From contig NZ_JANQVQ010000288.1 of assembly GCF_030730205.1 (NCBI RefSeq), positions 1-60,200 of the forward strand: a stretch of DNA of 60,200 nt, given 5' to 3'. The first letter of the stretch is position 1. The number at the start of each line of letters is the position of its first letter. Shown one piece after another: positions 9,326-17,717 of this stretch. Source of the DNA: Paraglaciecola sp. (GTDB taxonomy: Bacteria > Pseudomonadota > Gammaproteobacteria > Enterobacterales > Alteromonadaceae). A program made the translations under genes and the position numbers. The notes beneath the pieces are model-generated. The model made no database searches. It saw only the letters and a program-made list of their open reading frames with translations, and was not told the origin of the DNA.

Positions 9326-9932
9326 TAGTATCAATCATCTCTTTCAATCTTTGTAAGGCTAAACGGGTTCTTGATTTCACCGTTCCCAAGGGAATGTTCA
9401 TCTCGTCAGCCACTTCTTGTTGCGACTTGCCTTCTATGTAAATCGCTTCAATGACCGCCTTCTGCTTATCTGGGAGCGATTCAAACAATATGCCTATCTC
9501 GTCCATCGTTACTTGGTGATCATGAGACACTTCATTAACGTCGGCGGTCTGTTCGCACAATATTGGCCACAAGTCGTCGGCACAAATATCTTCCTTACGG
9601 TTTCTTAACTTACGAAGTAAATCAAAGCGAATATTTCGAGCTATTGTAAAGATCCACGTAGACGCAGAACCCTTGGATGCGTCAAACAAATGCGCTTTTT
9701 GCCACACATTTGCCATTGTGTCCTGCACCAACTCCATTGCGAGGGCTTCGTTACCCATCTGCTTTAACGAATACGACAGCAGCCTAGGAGCAAAATAATT
9801 AAAGACGTTGGCAAACGAGCGTTCACAACGTTTTTCTGCAACAGCACTTAAAAATGCAGCCATTTCATCGGCGCATTCTATCGGTTTAACAGAATGAGAG
9901 GACCTAGATTCCAAAGGTATTCCGACTAACAT
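9318..9932 (-). CDS. rpoE: ECF sigma factor, RpoE/ChrR (ECF11) type
   Basis: A 204-residue extracytoplasmic-function sigma factor. Region 2 is visible (YFAPRLLSYSLKQMGNEALA, then ELVQDTMANVWQKA and STWIFTIARNIRFDLLRK) and so is region 4 (LPDKQKAVIEAIYIEGKSQQ followed by EVADEMNIPLGTVKSRTRLA). Its overlap with the cupin-type ChrR gene identifies the subgroup. In Rhodobacter this pair controls the response to singlet oxygen. A TGATCC promoter lies just upstream and overlaps the stop codon of the preceding gene, consistent with autoregulation. It should drive the divergent lipid operon and the LON-domain gene, inferred from matching promoter sites. Confidence 0.92.
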   Translation of the reverse strand: MLVGIPLESRSSHSVKPIECADEMAAFLSAVAEKRCERSFANVFNYFAPRLLSYSLKQMGNEALAMELVQDTMANVWQKAHLFDASKGSASTWIFTIARNIRFDLLRKLRNRKEDICADDLWPILCEQTADVNEVSHDHQVTMDEIGILFESLPDKQKAVIEAIYIEGKSQQEVADEMNIPLGTVKSRTRLALQRLKEMIDTND

Positions 9933-9960
9933 AAGTTACCCAAAAAGTTGATGTTTAACT

Positions 9961-9990
9961 CTTATACTGGGGTTAACTAAAAAAGGATCA
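9961..9990 (-). promoter_or_regulatory. Predicted ECF-sigma promoter of rpoE-chrR (autoregulation)
   Basis: Minus strand: TGATCC (9990-9985), 16-base spacer, AGTATAAG (9968-9961). TGATCC is the -35 typical of RpoE/ChrR-type sigma factors. The -35 shares its TGA with the stop codon of the LON-domain gene; the likely 5' leader to the rpoE ATG is about 20-25 bases. Confidence 0.7.
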
Positions 9991-10560
9991 CTCCACCAAT
10001 TGTGTCAGAAAAGAGAGGGCTTTCATACAATCTTTATCTTTTAACAATTGTTGCTTTTGTTCAGCGTTGACAGGGATCAACTCTAACCAGCGGTAAATGA
10101 CCCAAATAGGATCGTCGAAATGAGGGGTTTCATATAAATTTTTTAACTCATGATATTTTTCAAAAATCTCTACTAGGCGCTCGTTGATTGGGCTTAACAG
10201 TTGTTGATCTTCCGGCAACGTCCATTCTGTTAACCATTCAATTTGCCCCACCCGAAGGCCGTCTGCTTCGGTTTCAACTGATAAAATCTGAAAACATTGC
10301 TTACCCTCGACGGTGATGCCTAACATGCCATCAGGTAATAAATCAAAGTCAACGACTTTTGCATATGTCCCTATTGGAAAAATGTGTTCGTTAGTCTCCT
10401 TAGCACCTTTGGCATTAAACATACATATACCAATACCGGTGTCATTAGCACACGCTTCTTTCACCATCCGAACATATCGCGGTTCGAAAATACGCAACTG
10501 AAGACGCCCGCCTGGCAGTACATGCGCTGATAGTGGAAAAAAAGGGATTATGGGTTTCAT
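9988..10560 (-). CDS. LON substrate-binding-domain protein (no protease domain)
   Basis: A protein of about 190 residues consisting of the N-terminal domain of Lon only (PIIPFFPLSAHVLPGGRLQL, then RIFEPRYVRMV). No AAA+ or Ser-Lys protease domain follows. Stand-alone LON-domain proteins are widespread and poorly characterised; substrate recognition or an adaptor role is inference. The start at 10560 is preferred over the first ATG at 10581, because the predicted ECF promoter ends at 10597 and would leave almost no leader for the earlier ATG. It runs into the rpoE-chrR unit on the same strand. Confidence 0.8.
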   Translation of the reverse strand: MKPIIPFFPLSAHVLPGGRLQLRIFEPRYVRMVKEACANDTGIGICMFNAKGAKETNEHIFPIGTYAKVVDFDLLPDGMLGITVEGKQCFQILSVETEADGLRVGQIEWLTEWTLPEDQQLLSPINERLVEIFEKYHELKNLYETPHFDDPIWVIYRWLELIPVNAEQKQQLLKDKDCMKALSFLTQLVE

Positions 10561-10596
10561 ATATGTACAAAGCTTACTCATTTATTGATGATATCT

Positions 10597-10624
10597 GTTA
10601 CGCCACCTCAATGAGAATGGATCG
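10597..10624 (-). promoter_or_regulatory. Predicted ECF-sigma promoter of the LON-domain gene
   Basis: Minus strand: CGATCC (10624-10619), 16-base spacer, CGTAACAG (10602 downward). It has the same geometry as the sites before rpoE and the SDR gene, with one mismatch in the -35. Confidence 0.55.
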
Positions 10625-10653
10625 CTATTAATAATTAAACTCTTTTGTAAATA

Positions 10654-10681
10654 TGATCTCAATTAAAGTGTATAAGGTATT
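10654..10681 (+). promoter_or_regulatory. Predicted ECF-sigma promoter of the lipid operon
   Basis: TGATCT (10654-10659), 16-base spacer, GGTATT (10676-10681). This is the third site of the same form in the cluster and points into the six-gene operon, about 65 bases before its first ATG. Confidence 0.6.
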
Positions 10682-10745
10682 TATCAACAACAGCTGCGAC
10701 AAAGCAGTTTACTTAATTGAACTTTAAAAGCGGCTAGCAATTTTT

Positions 10746-11468
10746 ATGAAAACAATGTTAATAACGGGAGCAACATCGGGCATCGGGCAAACCTTGGCAA
10801 TACAGGCTGCCGACACTGGCTACCACGTTATTGCCTGTGGACGCAACAAAGCCAAATTAGATGAGCTTGCAGCCCATAAAAATATTGAGTCCCTTGCCTT
10901 CGACGTTAGTGACCTGCAAGAAAGTAAGGATGCATTAGCCAGTATCAAGGCTGATATTTATGTATTCAACGCCGGTGTGTGTGAGTATGTGGATGTGAAG
11001 AGATTTGAATCGGCGTTATTTCATCGGGTTTTTGCTGCTAATTTCTTTGGTATCGTTCATTGCGTAGAAGCCATATTGCCTAAGCTGAAATCAGGCAATC
11101 AAATTGTAATCGTCGACAGCACAGCAAGATTATTACCTTTTACTCGAAGCCAAGCTTATGGCGCCAGTAAAGCAGCCCTGCATTATTTTATAAAAAGTCT
11201 CGAAGTCGATTTAGCTAACCGTCAGGTGCTTGTGCAAAGTGTGTCTCCTGGCTTTGTTGAAACACCTCTGACGGAAAAAAATGACTTCGACATGCCGATG
11301 AAAATTAGCGCTGAGCAAGCGGCAATAAGCATGTTAAAAGGCATAGAAAAACGTAAACGTAGTATTTATTTTCCATGGTTTTTTAGTTTGATACTACGCT
11401 TTTTGCATGTGCTGCCAAATAGTTGGCAAGTGGCTTTGTGTAAAAAGATGAAAGAACAAGAACAATAA
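10746..11468 (+). CDS. Short-chain dehydrogenase/reductase (SDR)
   Basis: A 240-residue NAD(P)-dependent oxidoreductase. The Rossmann motif is at the N-terminus (ITGATSGIGQT, the TGxxxGxG type), NAG is in the NADP-binding region, and the catalytic Ser...Tyr-x3-Lys appears as DSTARLLPFTRSQAYGASKA. The substrate is unknown. It is the first gene of a tightly packed operon with a FAD oxidoreductase and a cyclopropane-synthase-like enzyme, so a lipid substrate is likely by context. Similar SDR genes occur beside CFA-like genes under RpoE-ChrR control in Rhodobacter. The end has basic and hydrophobic residues, perhaps for membrane contact. Confidence 0.88.
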   Translation: MKTMLITGATSGIGQTLAIQAADTGYHVIACGRNKAKLDELAAHKNIESLAFDVSDLQESKDALASIKADIYVFNAGVCEYVDVKRFESALFHRVFAANFFGIVHCVEAILPKLKSGNQIVIVDSTARLLPFTRSQAYGASKAALHYFIKSLEVDLANRQVLVQSVSPGFVETPLTEKNDFDMPMKISAEQAAISMLKGIEKRKRSIYFPWFFSLILRFLHVLPNSWQVALCKKMKEQEQ

Positions 11469-11484
11469 TTAAGGAAATCAATAG

Positions 11485-12747
11485 ATGGACAAAAAAATTG
11501 CAATTATCGGCTCTGGTATTTCAGGTTTAACCTGTGCCCACCTATTGCATCAAGAACACGACATCAGCGTATTTGAATCCAATGACTACATTGGTGGCCA
11601 CACTGCAACCAAAGACGTTGAGATCAATGGCCAGCACTATGCGATTGATACAGGTTTTATCGTATTCAATGATTGGACCTATCCTAATTTCATCAAGTTA
11701 ATGGATAAGTTAGGGGTAAAATCTCAACCAACAGAGATGAGTTTTAGTGTAAAAAACAGCGCCCAAAACTTGGAATATAACGGCAACACACTCAATAGTT
11801 TATTTGCTCAACGTCGAAACGTATTACGACCCAAGTTTTGGCGTATTGTCCGAGACATCCTAAAATTTAACAAATTATGTAAACGTAATGCGGCGCAAGC
11901 GACTGATTATGGTGATATGACCCTGTTTGAATTTATTCAGCAGCACAAACTCAGTGAAGACTTTGCCTACAACTACATCTTGCCCATGTGCGCCGCTATT
12001 TGGTCTACCAGTCTAGAAGACATCAAAGCCTTTCCTTTTCAGTTTTTCCTCAAATTTTTCAATAACCATGGTTTATTGAATATAACTGATCGGCCACAGT
12101 GGTACAGCATTGTAGGCGGTTCAAGAAGCTACATTGCGCCACTGACTCAAGGTTTTGAAGACAAAATTTTCCTCAATAGCGCCGTTACATCTGTCGCAAC
12201 TAACGATAGCGGCTACACCGTTACTGTGAATCAAGTCGAGCACTATTTTGACGAGGTTATTTTTGCCTGCCACAGTGACCAAGCTCTGCGCTTACTAGCT
12301 GAGCCCAGTGAATTACAACAAGACATACTCGGCAGTATCCGATATGCCAAAAACGATGTGGTTTTGCACACCGATACTAGTGTGCTGCCCACACGAAAGT
12401 TAGCGTGGGCTAGCTGGAACTATTCACTCACCGGCGACAAAGACGAGCAAAGTGCGCCCGCCGTATTAAGTTACAACATGAACATTTTGCAAAGATTAGA
12501 ATCAAGCACGACTTTTTGCGTCACCCTGAATAATACAGCGGCAATCGATCCGAACAAAATACTGGGCCAGTATTCCTATGCTCATCCGCAATTTGATCAA
12601 AAAGCTATTTCTGCTCAAGCTCGGCATAAACATATTTCAGGCCAACACGGTTTACATTTTTGTGGGGCGTATTGGTACAATGGATTTCACGAAGATGGGG
12701 TTCGTAGTGCCTTAGATGTCTGTGCTGAATTTGGCGTGTCGCTGTAA
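11485..12747 (+). CDS. FAD-dependent oxidoreductase (amine-oxidase/desaturase-like)
   Basis: A 420-residue flavoprotein. The dinucleotide-binding motif IAIIGSGISGLTCAHLL and the following ESNDYIGGHTATKDV (acidic end of beta-2 plus the GG motif) mark the NAD(P)-binding-8/amine-oxidase fold. A C-terminal FAD block is seen as LHFCGAYWYNGFHEDGVRSA. In homologous clusters this gene sits next to a DUF1365 protein and a CFA-like synthase, and a redox step on membrane fatty-acyl chains is the best inference. The stop and the next start overlap by one base (TAATG), indicating translational coupling. Confidence 0.88.
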   Translation: MDKKIAIIGSGISGLTCAHLLHQEHDISVFESNDYIGGHTATKDVEINGQHYAIDTGFIVFNDWTYPNFIKLMDKLGVKSQPTEMSFSVKNSAQNLEYNGNTLNSLFAQRRNVLRPKFWRIVRDILKFNKLCKRNAAQATDYGDMTLFEFIQQHKLSEDFAYNYILPMCAAIWSTSLEDIKAFPFQFFLKFFNNHGLLNITDRPQWYSIVGGSRSYIAPLTQGFEDKIFLNSAVTSVATNDSGYTVTVNQVEHYFDEVIFACHSDQALRLLAEPSELQQDILGSIRYAKNDVVLHTDTSVLPTRKLAWASWNYSLTGDKDEQSAPAVLSYNMNILQRLESSTTFCVTLNNTAAIDPNKILGQYSYAHPQFDQKAISAQARHKHISGQHGLHFCGAYWYNGFHEDGVRSALDVCAEFGVSL

Positions 12748-13475
12748 TGCATGATGCAATATACAGCGGTCAAGTCATGCATGCGCGGTTTATTCCCAAA
12801 CAGCATCGGTTTAGTTATCGGATTAATTTGTTTTGGTTAGATCTCACTAAACTCGAAGAAACCGTGTCGGCACTCAGCTGGTTTTCAACAAAAAAGTTTG
12901 CTCCTATCCAATTCAGGCGCAGTGACTTTCTAGGTGACCCAGAACGCTTGCTACAAGACTGTGTGATCGAGAAAATGTCAGAGCTAGCAGGTAAACCGCT
13001 CGCAGGAAAGGTATATTTACTGAGCCCAATGCGAACTTTCGGTTTGTATTTCAGTCCAGTTAATTTCTACTACTTACAAGACCAAAGTGGTTATTACAGT
13101 CATCTTCTGGCAGAAGTTAGCAATACGCCATGGAACGAGAGACATTGTTATTTAGTTGATTTATCAGAGCAAAAAGACAGTCAAAAAGTTTTTCATGTAT
13201 CGCCCTTCAACCCTATTGATATGCAATACAAATGGAAAATTGAGCAACCTGCTGAATATCTAAAATTAAGCCTTGCTTGTCATCGAGAAACAAAACACTT
13301 TGTGGCCAATATTAATTTATCCCGTAAAGAATTGAACTCTCACAACCTTAAACGCGTAGTAATCAATATTCCCTTTATGACGTTAAAAACAGTAGTAGGA
13401 ATTTACTGGCAAGCGCTCAAGCTTTTTATTAAGGGCATGCCTATTTATTCTCATCCAGCACAAGGTAAACAGTAG
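12747..13475 (+). CDS. DUF1365 family protein
   Basis: A 242-residue member of DUF1365. The characteristic start (YSGQVMHARFIPKQHRFSYR) and the block SPVNFYYLQDQSGYYSHLLA followed by EVSNTPWNERHCY are present. The biochemical role is unsettled, but the gene almost always accompanies a FAD oxidoreductase and a CFA-like methyltransferase, as here, so it probably acts in the same lipid modification. Starts on the last base of the preceding stop codon and ends 2 bases before the next start. Confidence 0.9.
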   Translation: MHDAIYSGQVMHARFIPKQHRFSYRINLFWLDLTKLEETVSALSWFSTKKFAPIQFRRSDFLGDPERLLQDCVIEKMSELAGKPLAGKVYLLSPMRTFGLYFSPVNFYYLQDQSGYYSHLLAEVSNTPWNERHCYLVDLSEQKDSQKVFHVSPFNPIDMQYKWKIEQPAEYLKLSLACHRETKHFVANINLSRKELNSHNLKRVVINIPFMTLKTVVGIYWQALKLFIKGMPIYSHPAQGKQ

Positions 13476-13477
13476 TT

Positions 13478-14731
13478 ATGGTAAATGGAGAACAAACCCT
13501 CAACGCACCAAGAACCCAGACTTGGTCAGATAAGGTGTGCCGAAGCATTATGCTCAAAATCTTTGCGAGTTTGCCACAAGGGCAACTGGTGATTAAAGAA
13601 AAAGGCGTGCTGATCGACACCTTTGGTGAGCGTAACAGTGATTTGCATGCCGAAATTGATATTAACGACTTATCGACCTATAAAAGATTGCTTTTTGGCG
13701 GCAGTGTCGCTTCGGGAGAAACGTATACTGAAGGATTATGGACAACGCCAAATCTTACCAATGTTATTCGTATATTTGCCCGCAACCTTGACATGCTTGA
13801 TGCGTGGGAAGCAAAAATGGAATGGTTGGCGTTACCGCTGCGAAAAATAAAACATATTGCAAATAAGAACAGCCACAGCGGCGCCAAGAAAAATATTGCG
13901 GCCCATTACGATTTAGGGAATAAACTCTACACTCGATTTTTAGACAATAGCATGATGTATTCATCTGCTATTTACCCTCAAGCAGATGCCTCGTTAGAAC
14001 AAGCGCAGCATAATAAATTAAAGGTAATTTGCGATAAGTTACAGCTAACTGAAAATGACCATCTACTCGAGATTGGCACTGGGTGGGGCGGCCTTGCAGT
14101 ATTTGCAGCGAAACACTACGGCTGCAACGTGACAACAACAACGATTTCAGAAGAACAGCATGCTTATGCAAACGAATGGATTATAAAAGAAGGTTTGCAG
14201 GAAAAAGTTACCTTATTAAAGCAAGATTATCGATTGTTAGAAGGTCAATACGACAAACTGGTTTCTATTGAAATGATTGAAGCGGTAGGCAAAGAGTTTT
14301 TGCCCACCTTCTTCAAAAAGTGCTCAAGTTTATTAAAGAAACAAGGGGTCATGTTATTACAGGCAATCACCATTAATGACCAGCGCCTTGAAAGCTACAG
14401 CAAAAATGTCGACTTCATCCAAAAGCACATTTTTCCAGGTGGTTATCTACCCTCCCAATTATTGATTAACCAACATTTAAAGCGATACACCGATCTGATG
14501 ATCCGCGATTTGCACGACATCGGTTTGGATTACGCCAAAACCCTCCAAGACTGGCATCATCGTTTATTGGAAAATAGAGACGTTTTAGCCAATGATGGGT
14601 ACGACGAGCGCTTTATGAAGATGTGGCGCTACTATTTCAGTTATTGTGAAGGTGGTTTTTTAGAGCGGACCATCAGTACGGTACAATTGGTGGTCAGTAA
14701 ACCAGCATTTAGTGCCCCATTAGCCAGATAA
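13478..14731 (+). CDS. Cyclopropane-fatty-acyl-phospholipid synthase family methyltransferase
   Basis: A 417-residue SAM-dependent enzyme of the CFA synthase family, which adds a methylene or methyl group across double bonds of membrane phospholipid acyl chains. Seen: the family block AAHYDLGNKLYTRFLDNSMM followed by YSSAIY, the SAM motif LLEIGTGWGGLAVFAAKHYG, and the late region VDFIQKHIFPGGYLPS. Whether it makes cyclopropane, methylated or furan-precursor lipids cannot be told from sequence. Related enzymes occur in the RpoE-ChrR regulon of Rhodobacter, where modified lipids help against singlet oxygen. Coupled to both neighbours. Confidence 0.92.
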   Translation: MVNGEQTLNAPRTQTWSDKVCRSIMLKIFASLPQGQLVIKEKGVLIDTFGERNSDLHAEIDINDLSTYKRLLFGGSVASGETYTEGLWTTPNLTNVIRIFARNLDMLDAWEAKMEWLALPLRKIKHIANKNSHSGAKKNIAAHYDLGNKLYTRFLDNSMMYSSAIYPQADASLEQAQHNKLKVICDKLQLTENDHLLEIGTGWGGLAVFAAKHYGCNVTTTTISEEQHAYANEWIIKEGLQEKVTLLKQDYRLLEGQYDKLVSIEMIEAVGKEFLPTFFKKCSSLLKKQGVMLLQAITINDQRLESYSKNVDFIQKHIFPGGYLPSQLLINQHLKRYTDLMIRDLHDIGLDYAKTLQDWHHRLLENRDVLANDGYDERFMKMWRYYFSYCEGGFLERTISTVQLVVSKPAFSAPLAR

Positions 14732-15270
14732 TGAAGCCGATTATGCCCAGGACCAACATAGCGCGCTCCACCTTAACATCTGTGTTTATAGCGGTGTTCC
14801 TGCTGTGTAGTAGCATCAGTTTCGCCAACCCCATTGCTGATTTTAAAATGGTGGGCAAAGCAAAACTCGAAGTGCTTTTTTGGGACGTGTACCGCTCAGA
14901 GTTGTATACGCCCAGTGGCACTTTTGAGGCTAAAATTTTCCCTCAGGCTTTGAAAATCCATTACCTTCGGAACATCAAGTCTAAAGATTTAATCGAACGC
15001 ACCGACGAAGAGTGGCAAAAGCTCGGCATCAGCGCAACGCAAACCGCCCCTTGGCTTGAGCAGCTCACTGCTATTTGGCCAGATATCAAAAAGGGAGATG
15101 AGTTGTTGTTATTGGTCGACCAACAGCATCGCAGCCGCTTTTATTTTAATAACGACATCATAGGTGACATTGAAGATACGGACTTTGGTTTCAATTTCCT
15201 ACGTATTTGGCTGGACGAGAAATCCAGCTATCCCGACTTACAAAGGCAACTCATAGGAGAAAATAAATGA
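14731..15270 (+). CDS. Exported chalcone-isomerase-like protein
   Basis: A 179-residue protein with an N-terminal signal peptide (hydrophobic SVFIAVFLLCSSISFANP, probable cleavage after SFA), so it is likely periplasmic. The body (DFKMVGKAKLEVLFWDVYRS, then a block around KIHYLRNIKSKDLIE) matches the chalcone-isomerase-like family, whose fold can bind fatty acids; bacterial members have unknown function. The operon position suggests it handles a modified acyl product. Starts on the last base of the CFA stop codon; its own stop overlaps the next start (ATGA). Confidence 0.8.
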   Translation: MKPIMPRTNIARSTLTSVFIAVFLLCSSISFANPIADFKMVGKAKLEVLFWDVYRSELYTPSGTFEAKIFPQALKIHYLRNIKSKDLIERTDEEWQKLGISATQTAPWLEQLTAIWPDIKKGDELLLLVDQQHRSRFYFNNDIIGDIEDTDFGFNFLRIWLDEKSSYPDLQRQLIGENK

Positions 15271-15821
15271 ACATGAAGTTTGGTCTTGCTAGTGCCAGCT
15301 TATTGGTGTTAACGAGTTGCAGCAGCTCACTTGAAGACTATAACAATACAGGCCCTGCTTTTGAACTAAGCAGGTATTTTGATGGCAACGTTACTGCGTG
15401 GGGTATTGTTGAAGATTATTCAAAAAAATTGAGCCGCCGTTTTTGCGTCGATATCGTTGGCACATGGGAAGGCAACAAAGGCCAATTACACGAGACCTTC
15501 TACTACAACGATGGCGAAGAACAAATCCGAGTGTGGGAACTCAGCCAAGCTGACGATGGCAAGGTTACAGGCACTGCGGGTGACGTGGTAGGTCAAGCCT
15601 CAGGTAGTGAGAATGGCACGGCGTTTAATTGGAAATACACCTTACGGGTGCCTGTAGATGGGACTGAGTACGATCTTGCAGTAGACGACTGGATGTACAA
15701 GTTAGATGACAATCGAGTAATGAACCGCTCCTACATGAGTAAATTTGGAGTCACTGTGGCTGAAATATCCATATTTTTTGACAAGACGGCGCCGATAAGG
15801 GGCTGTAAATCAGTCAATTAA
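15267..15821 (+). CDS. DUF3833 lipoprotein
   Basis: A 184-residue lipoprotein: signal peptide with lipobox LVLTSC (Cys18), then a DUF3833 body rich in beta-strand (GPAFELSRYFDGNVTAWGIV, later VDDWMYKLDDNRVMNRSYMS). The fold looks lipocalin-like to me, but that is a guess. It is the last gene of the six-gene operon, with a 4-base overlap at its start and a clear terminator after it. A membrane-attached partner for the lipid-modifying enzymes is the likely role. Confidence 0.85.
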   Translation: MNMKFGLASASLLVLTSCSSSLEDYNNTGPAFELSRYFDGNVTAWGIVEDYSKKLSRRFCVDIVGTWEGNKGQLHETFYYNDGEEQIRVWELSQADDGKVTGTAGDVVGQASGSENGTAFNWKYTLRVPVDGTEYDLAVDDWMYKLDDNRVMNRSYMSKFGVTVAEISIFFDKTAPIRGCKSVN

Positions 15822-15824
15822 ACA

Positions 15825-15846
15825 GGGACCATACGGTCCCTTTTTT
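15825..15846 (+). terminator. Terminator of the lipid operon
   Basis: GGGACC-ATAC-GGTCCC followed by T6, just after the DUF3833 stop codon. The motB stop on the other strand is 13 bases further on. Confidence 0.9.
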
Positions 15847-15858
15847 ATTGTTATCGGT

Positions 15859-16803
15859 TTAAGGCAACACGGATATAGGATCTGATATCTTTGGTTTCCC
15901 TTGATTGATCGAAATCTCCACCCTTCTATTTCGACTTCGTGCTTGCTGATCTTCTGCCTCAACTAAGGGCGCAGTATCTGCTTTACCCACAACAGACATG
16001 CGACTCTCGTCGAAGTTAGGAGCTCTGCGCAACTCTTCAGCAACTGCAACTGCGCGCTGGGAAGATAAATCCCAATTAGAGCGATAAAGTTCATTGGAGA
16101 TTTGTTGACTATCACTGTGACCAGAAATTTCAACGTCACCGGGCATGTCAGCTAAGATGGTGCCGACTTTGCGTAAAATTGGCCTAAATTGCGGCTGTAA
16201 AAACGCTGAGCCAGCCGAAAACGAGCCATTTTCTCGAATACGGATCGTGATTTGTTGACCGAGAGCTTCAACTTCGATCGCCCCGTCCATGATTTCCTTT
16301 TCCAACTGCATGCTTACTTTTTTCAAGCGCTCATTGATCTGATCTTGGCTGCTATCTTGGCTTTGGGCACTTTGCGGACTCGCAGCGGCGCTCTCTTCTG
16401 ACGCCGTTTGCTGAGCTGCGCCGCCTCGTTGCTCGCCACGCTGCTTTTGCCTGCCCCCGGCGGAGTCTTCATTACCTGCTTGAAACTCTAGCATTTGCTG
16501 GGTCATTTCAATCGTTTGCTGCTGAATAGTATCAATTGGGGTGGGCTCTGGCCGCCCTGGACGAAATTCCATGGCGATAACGCTGGTTCCTTTGGGAATG
16601 TCTTTTACTTCAATTTTGTTTTGTACCCCGAAGGCGAATTTCATGGAGCCGGCAATTTGCTTAAATTTCAGTACGTCCATCTCAGAAAACGACAATAGCA
16701 GTACAAAGAAACACATTAACAGCGACATTAAGTCAGCAAAGGTCCCCATCCATGCAGGAAGCCCTTCAGGGGGGCATTTAGGGCATTCTTCTTCGTCTGA
16801 CAT
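15859..16803 (-). CDS. pomB: Flagellar stator protein PomB/MotB
   Basis: A 314-residue stator subunit. It has a short cytoplasmic start, one membrane helix with the ion-binding Asp24 (FADLMSLLMCFFVLLLSFSE), a plug/linker rich in Gln/Ser/Ala (about residues 85-150), and a C-terminal OmpA-like peptidoglycan-binding domain (VEISGHSDSQQISNELYRSN...RSRNRRVEISI). The sequence around Asp24 and its partner PomA resemble the sodium-driven Vibrio stator. The start is 3 bases after the pomA stop, so they form one unit. Confidence 0.93.
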   Translation of the reverse strand: MSDEEECPKCPPEGLPAWMGTFADLMSLLMCFFVLLLSFSEMDVLKFKQIAGSMKFAFGVQNKIEVKDIPKGTSVIAMEFRPGRPEPTPIDTIQQQTIEMTQQMLEFQAGNEDSAGGRQKQRGEQRGGAAQQTASEESAAASPQSAQSQDSSQDQINERLKKVSMQLEKEIMDGAIEVEALGQQITIRIRENGSFSAGSAFLQPQFRPILRKVGTILADMPGDVEISGHSDSQQISNELYRSNWDLSSQRAVAVAEELRRAPNFDESRMSVVGKADTAPLVEAEDQQARSRNRRVEISINQGKPKISDPISVLP

Positions 16804-16806
16804 AGC

Positions 16807-17571
16807 TTACTCTGCGTCCGCGGCTTTACCGCGTTTGCTAGCCGCCAAATAGCTTTTCAAAATACCTTCGATGACACGAGGGTTTTGCCCATCTGCAATA
16901 CCAATAATACCGTCTAACACTAAGCTTTGATTTAATTTTTCTTCATCAGCGCGGTTACCCAATTTAACGGAAATAGGCAAGCAAATTAAGTTTGCCAGCA
17001 TTGCACCATATAGCGTGGTCAGCAATGCGACTGCCATCGCAGGACCAATTGATTTTGGGTCATCCATGTTAGACAACATGGCCACTAAACCTACTAAAGT
17101 GCCTATCATGCCCATTGCAGGGGCAACATCACCTAAACCTTTAAAGATAGTTTTACCAAATTCATGACGCTCAGAGGTCATGCTGATGTCTTTGGATAAG
17201 GTGGCTCTTACCACATCTACATCATGACCATCCACCAGCATATCAACGCCTTTTTGCATAAAAGGATTTGCAATTTCTGCTTCTTCTAAAGCCAAAAATC
17301 CCCCTTTACGAGCGGCATCGGCCATTTCAACAATTTTTTCTATTTGTGATTCAGGCGTATCAATTTTAAACATAAAGGCTTTACCCGCAATTTTGCCCGC
17401 ACCAAAAAACTGGCCGAGGGTATACTGAGATAAAACCACAAACAGACTGCCACAAAATACAATGAGTATCGAAGGCACGTTAATAAACATGGCAATGTCA
17501 CCACCTTGGACCATTGCCATGACAACAAAGCCTATCGAGCCTAGCATGCCGATTAGAGTTGCTAAATCCAC
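16807..17571 (-). CDS. pomA: Flagellar stator protein PomA/MotA
   Basis: A 254-residue four-helix stator protein that together with PomB forms the (probably sodium) channel driving the flagellar rotor. The N-terminus MDLATLIGMLGSIGFVVMAM matches PomA, and the long cytoplasmic loop and the paired last helices (MGMIGTLVGLVAMLSNMDDP, VALLTTLYGAMLANLICLPI) are typical. It starts with GTG at 17571, preceded by a good ribosome site (GGGAG). A sigma-28-like promoter lies about 150 bases upstream. The stator genes next to xseB-ispA-dxs recall the Vibrio arrangement. Confidence 0.94.
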   Translation of the reverse strand: MDLATLIGMLGSIGFVVMAMVQGGDIAMFINVPSILIVFCGSLFVVLSQYTLGQFFGAGKIAGKAFMFKIDTPESQIEKIVEMADAARKGGFLALEEAEIANPFMQKGVDMLVDGHDVDVVRATLSKDISMTSERHEFGKTIFKGLGDVAPAMGMIGTLVGLVAMLSNMDDPKSIGPAMAVALLTTLYGAMLANLICLPISVKLGNRADEEKLNQSLVLDGIIGIADGQNPRVIEGILKSYLAASKRGKAADAE

Positions 17572-17717
17572 TATCTACTCCCAATCTTTAACTGATATAC
17601 CTAAATTCATAACGCCAACTACAGGCAGTGTGCCGCATTAAAAGCCTAATTTGCAATGACTTGTTGAAACATTAGTCACATTTTAATCTGATAAAATTAC
17701 CGACATATTTCAATATT

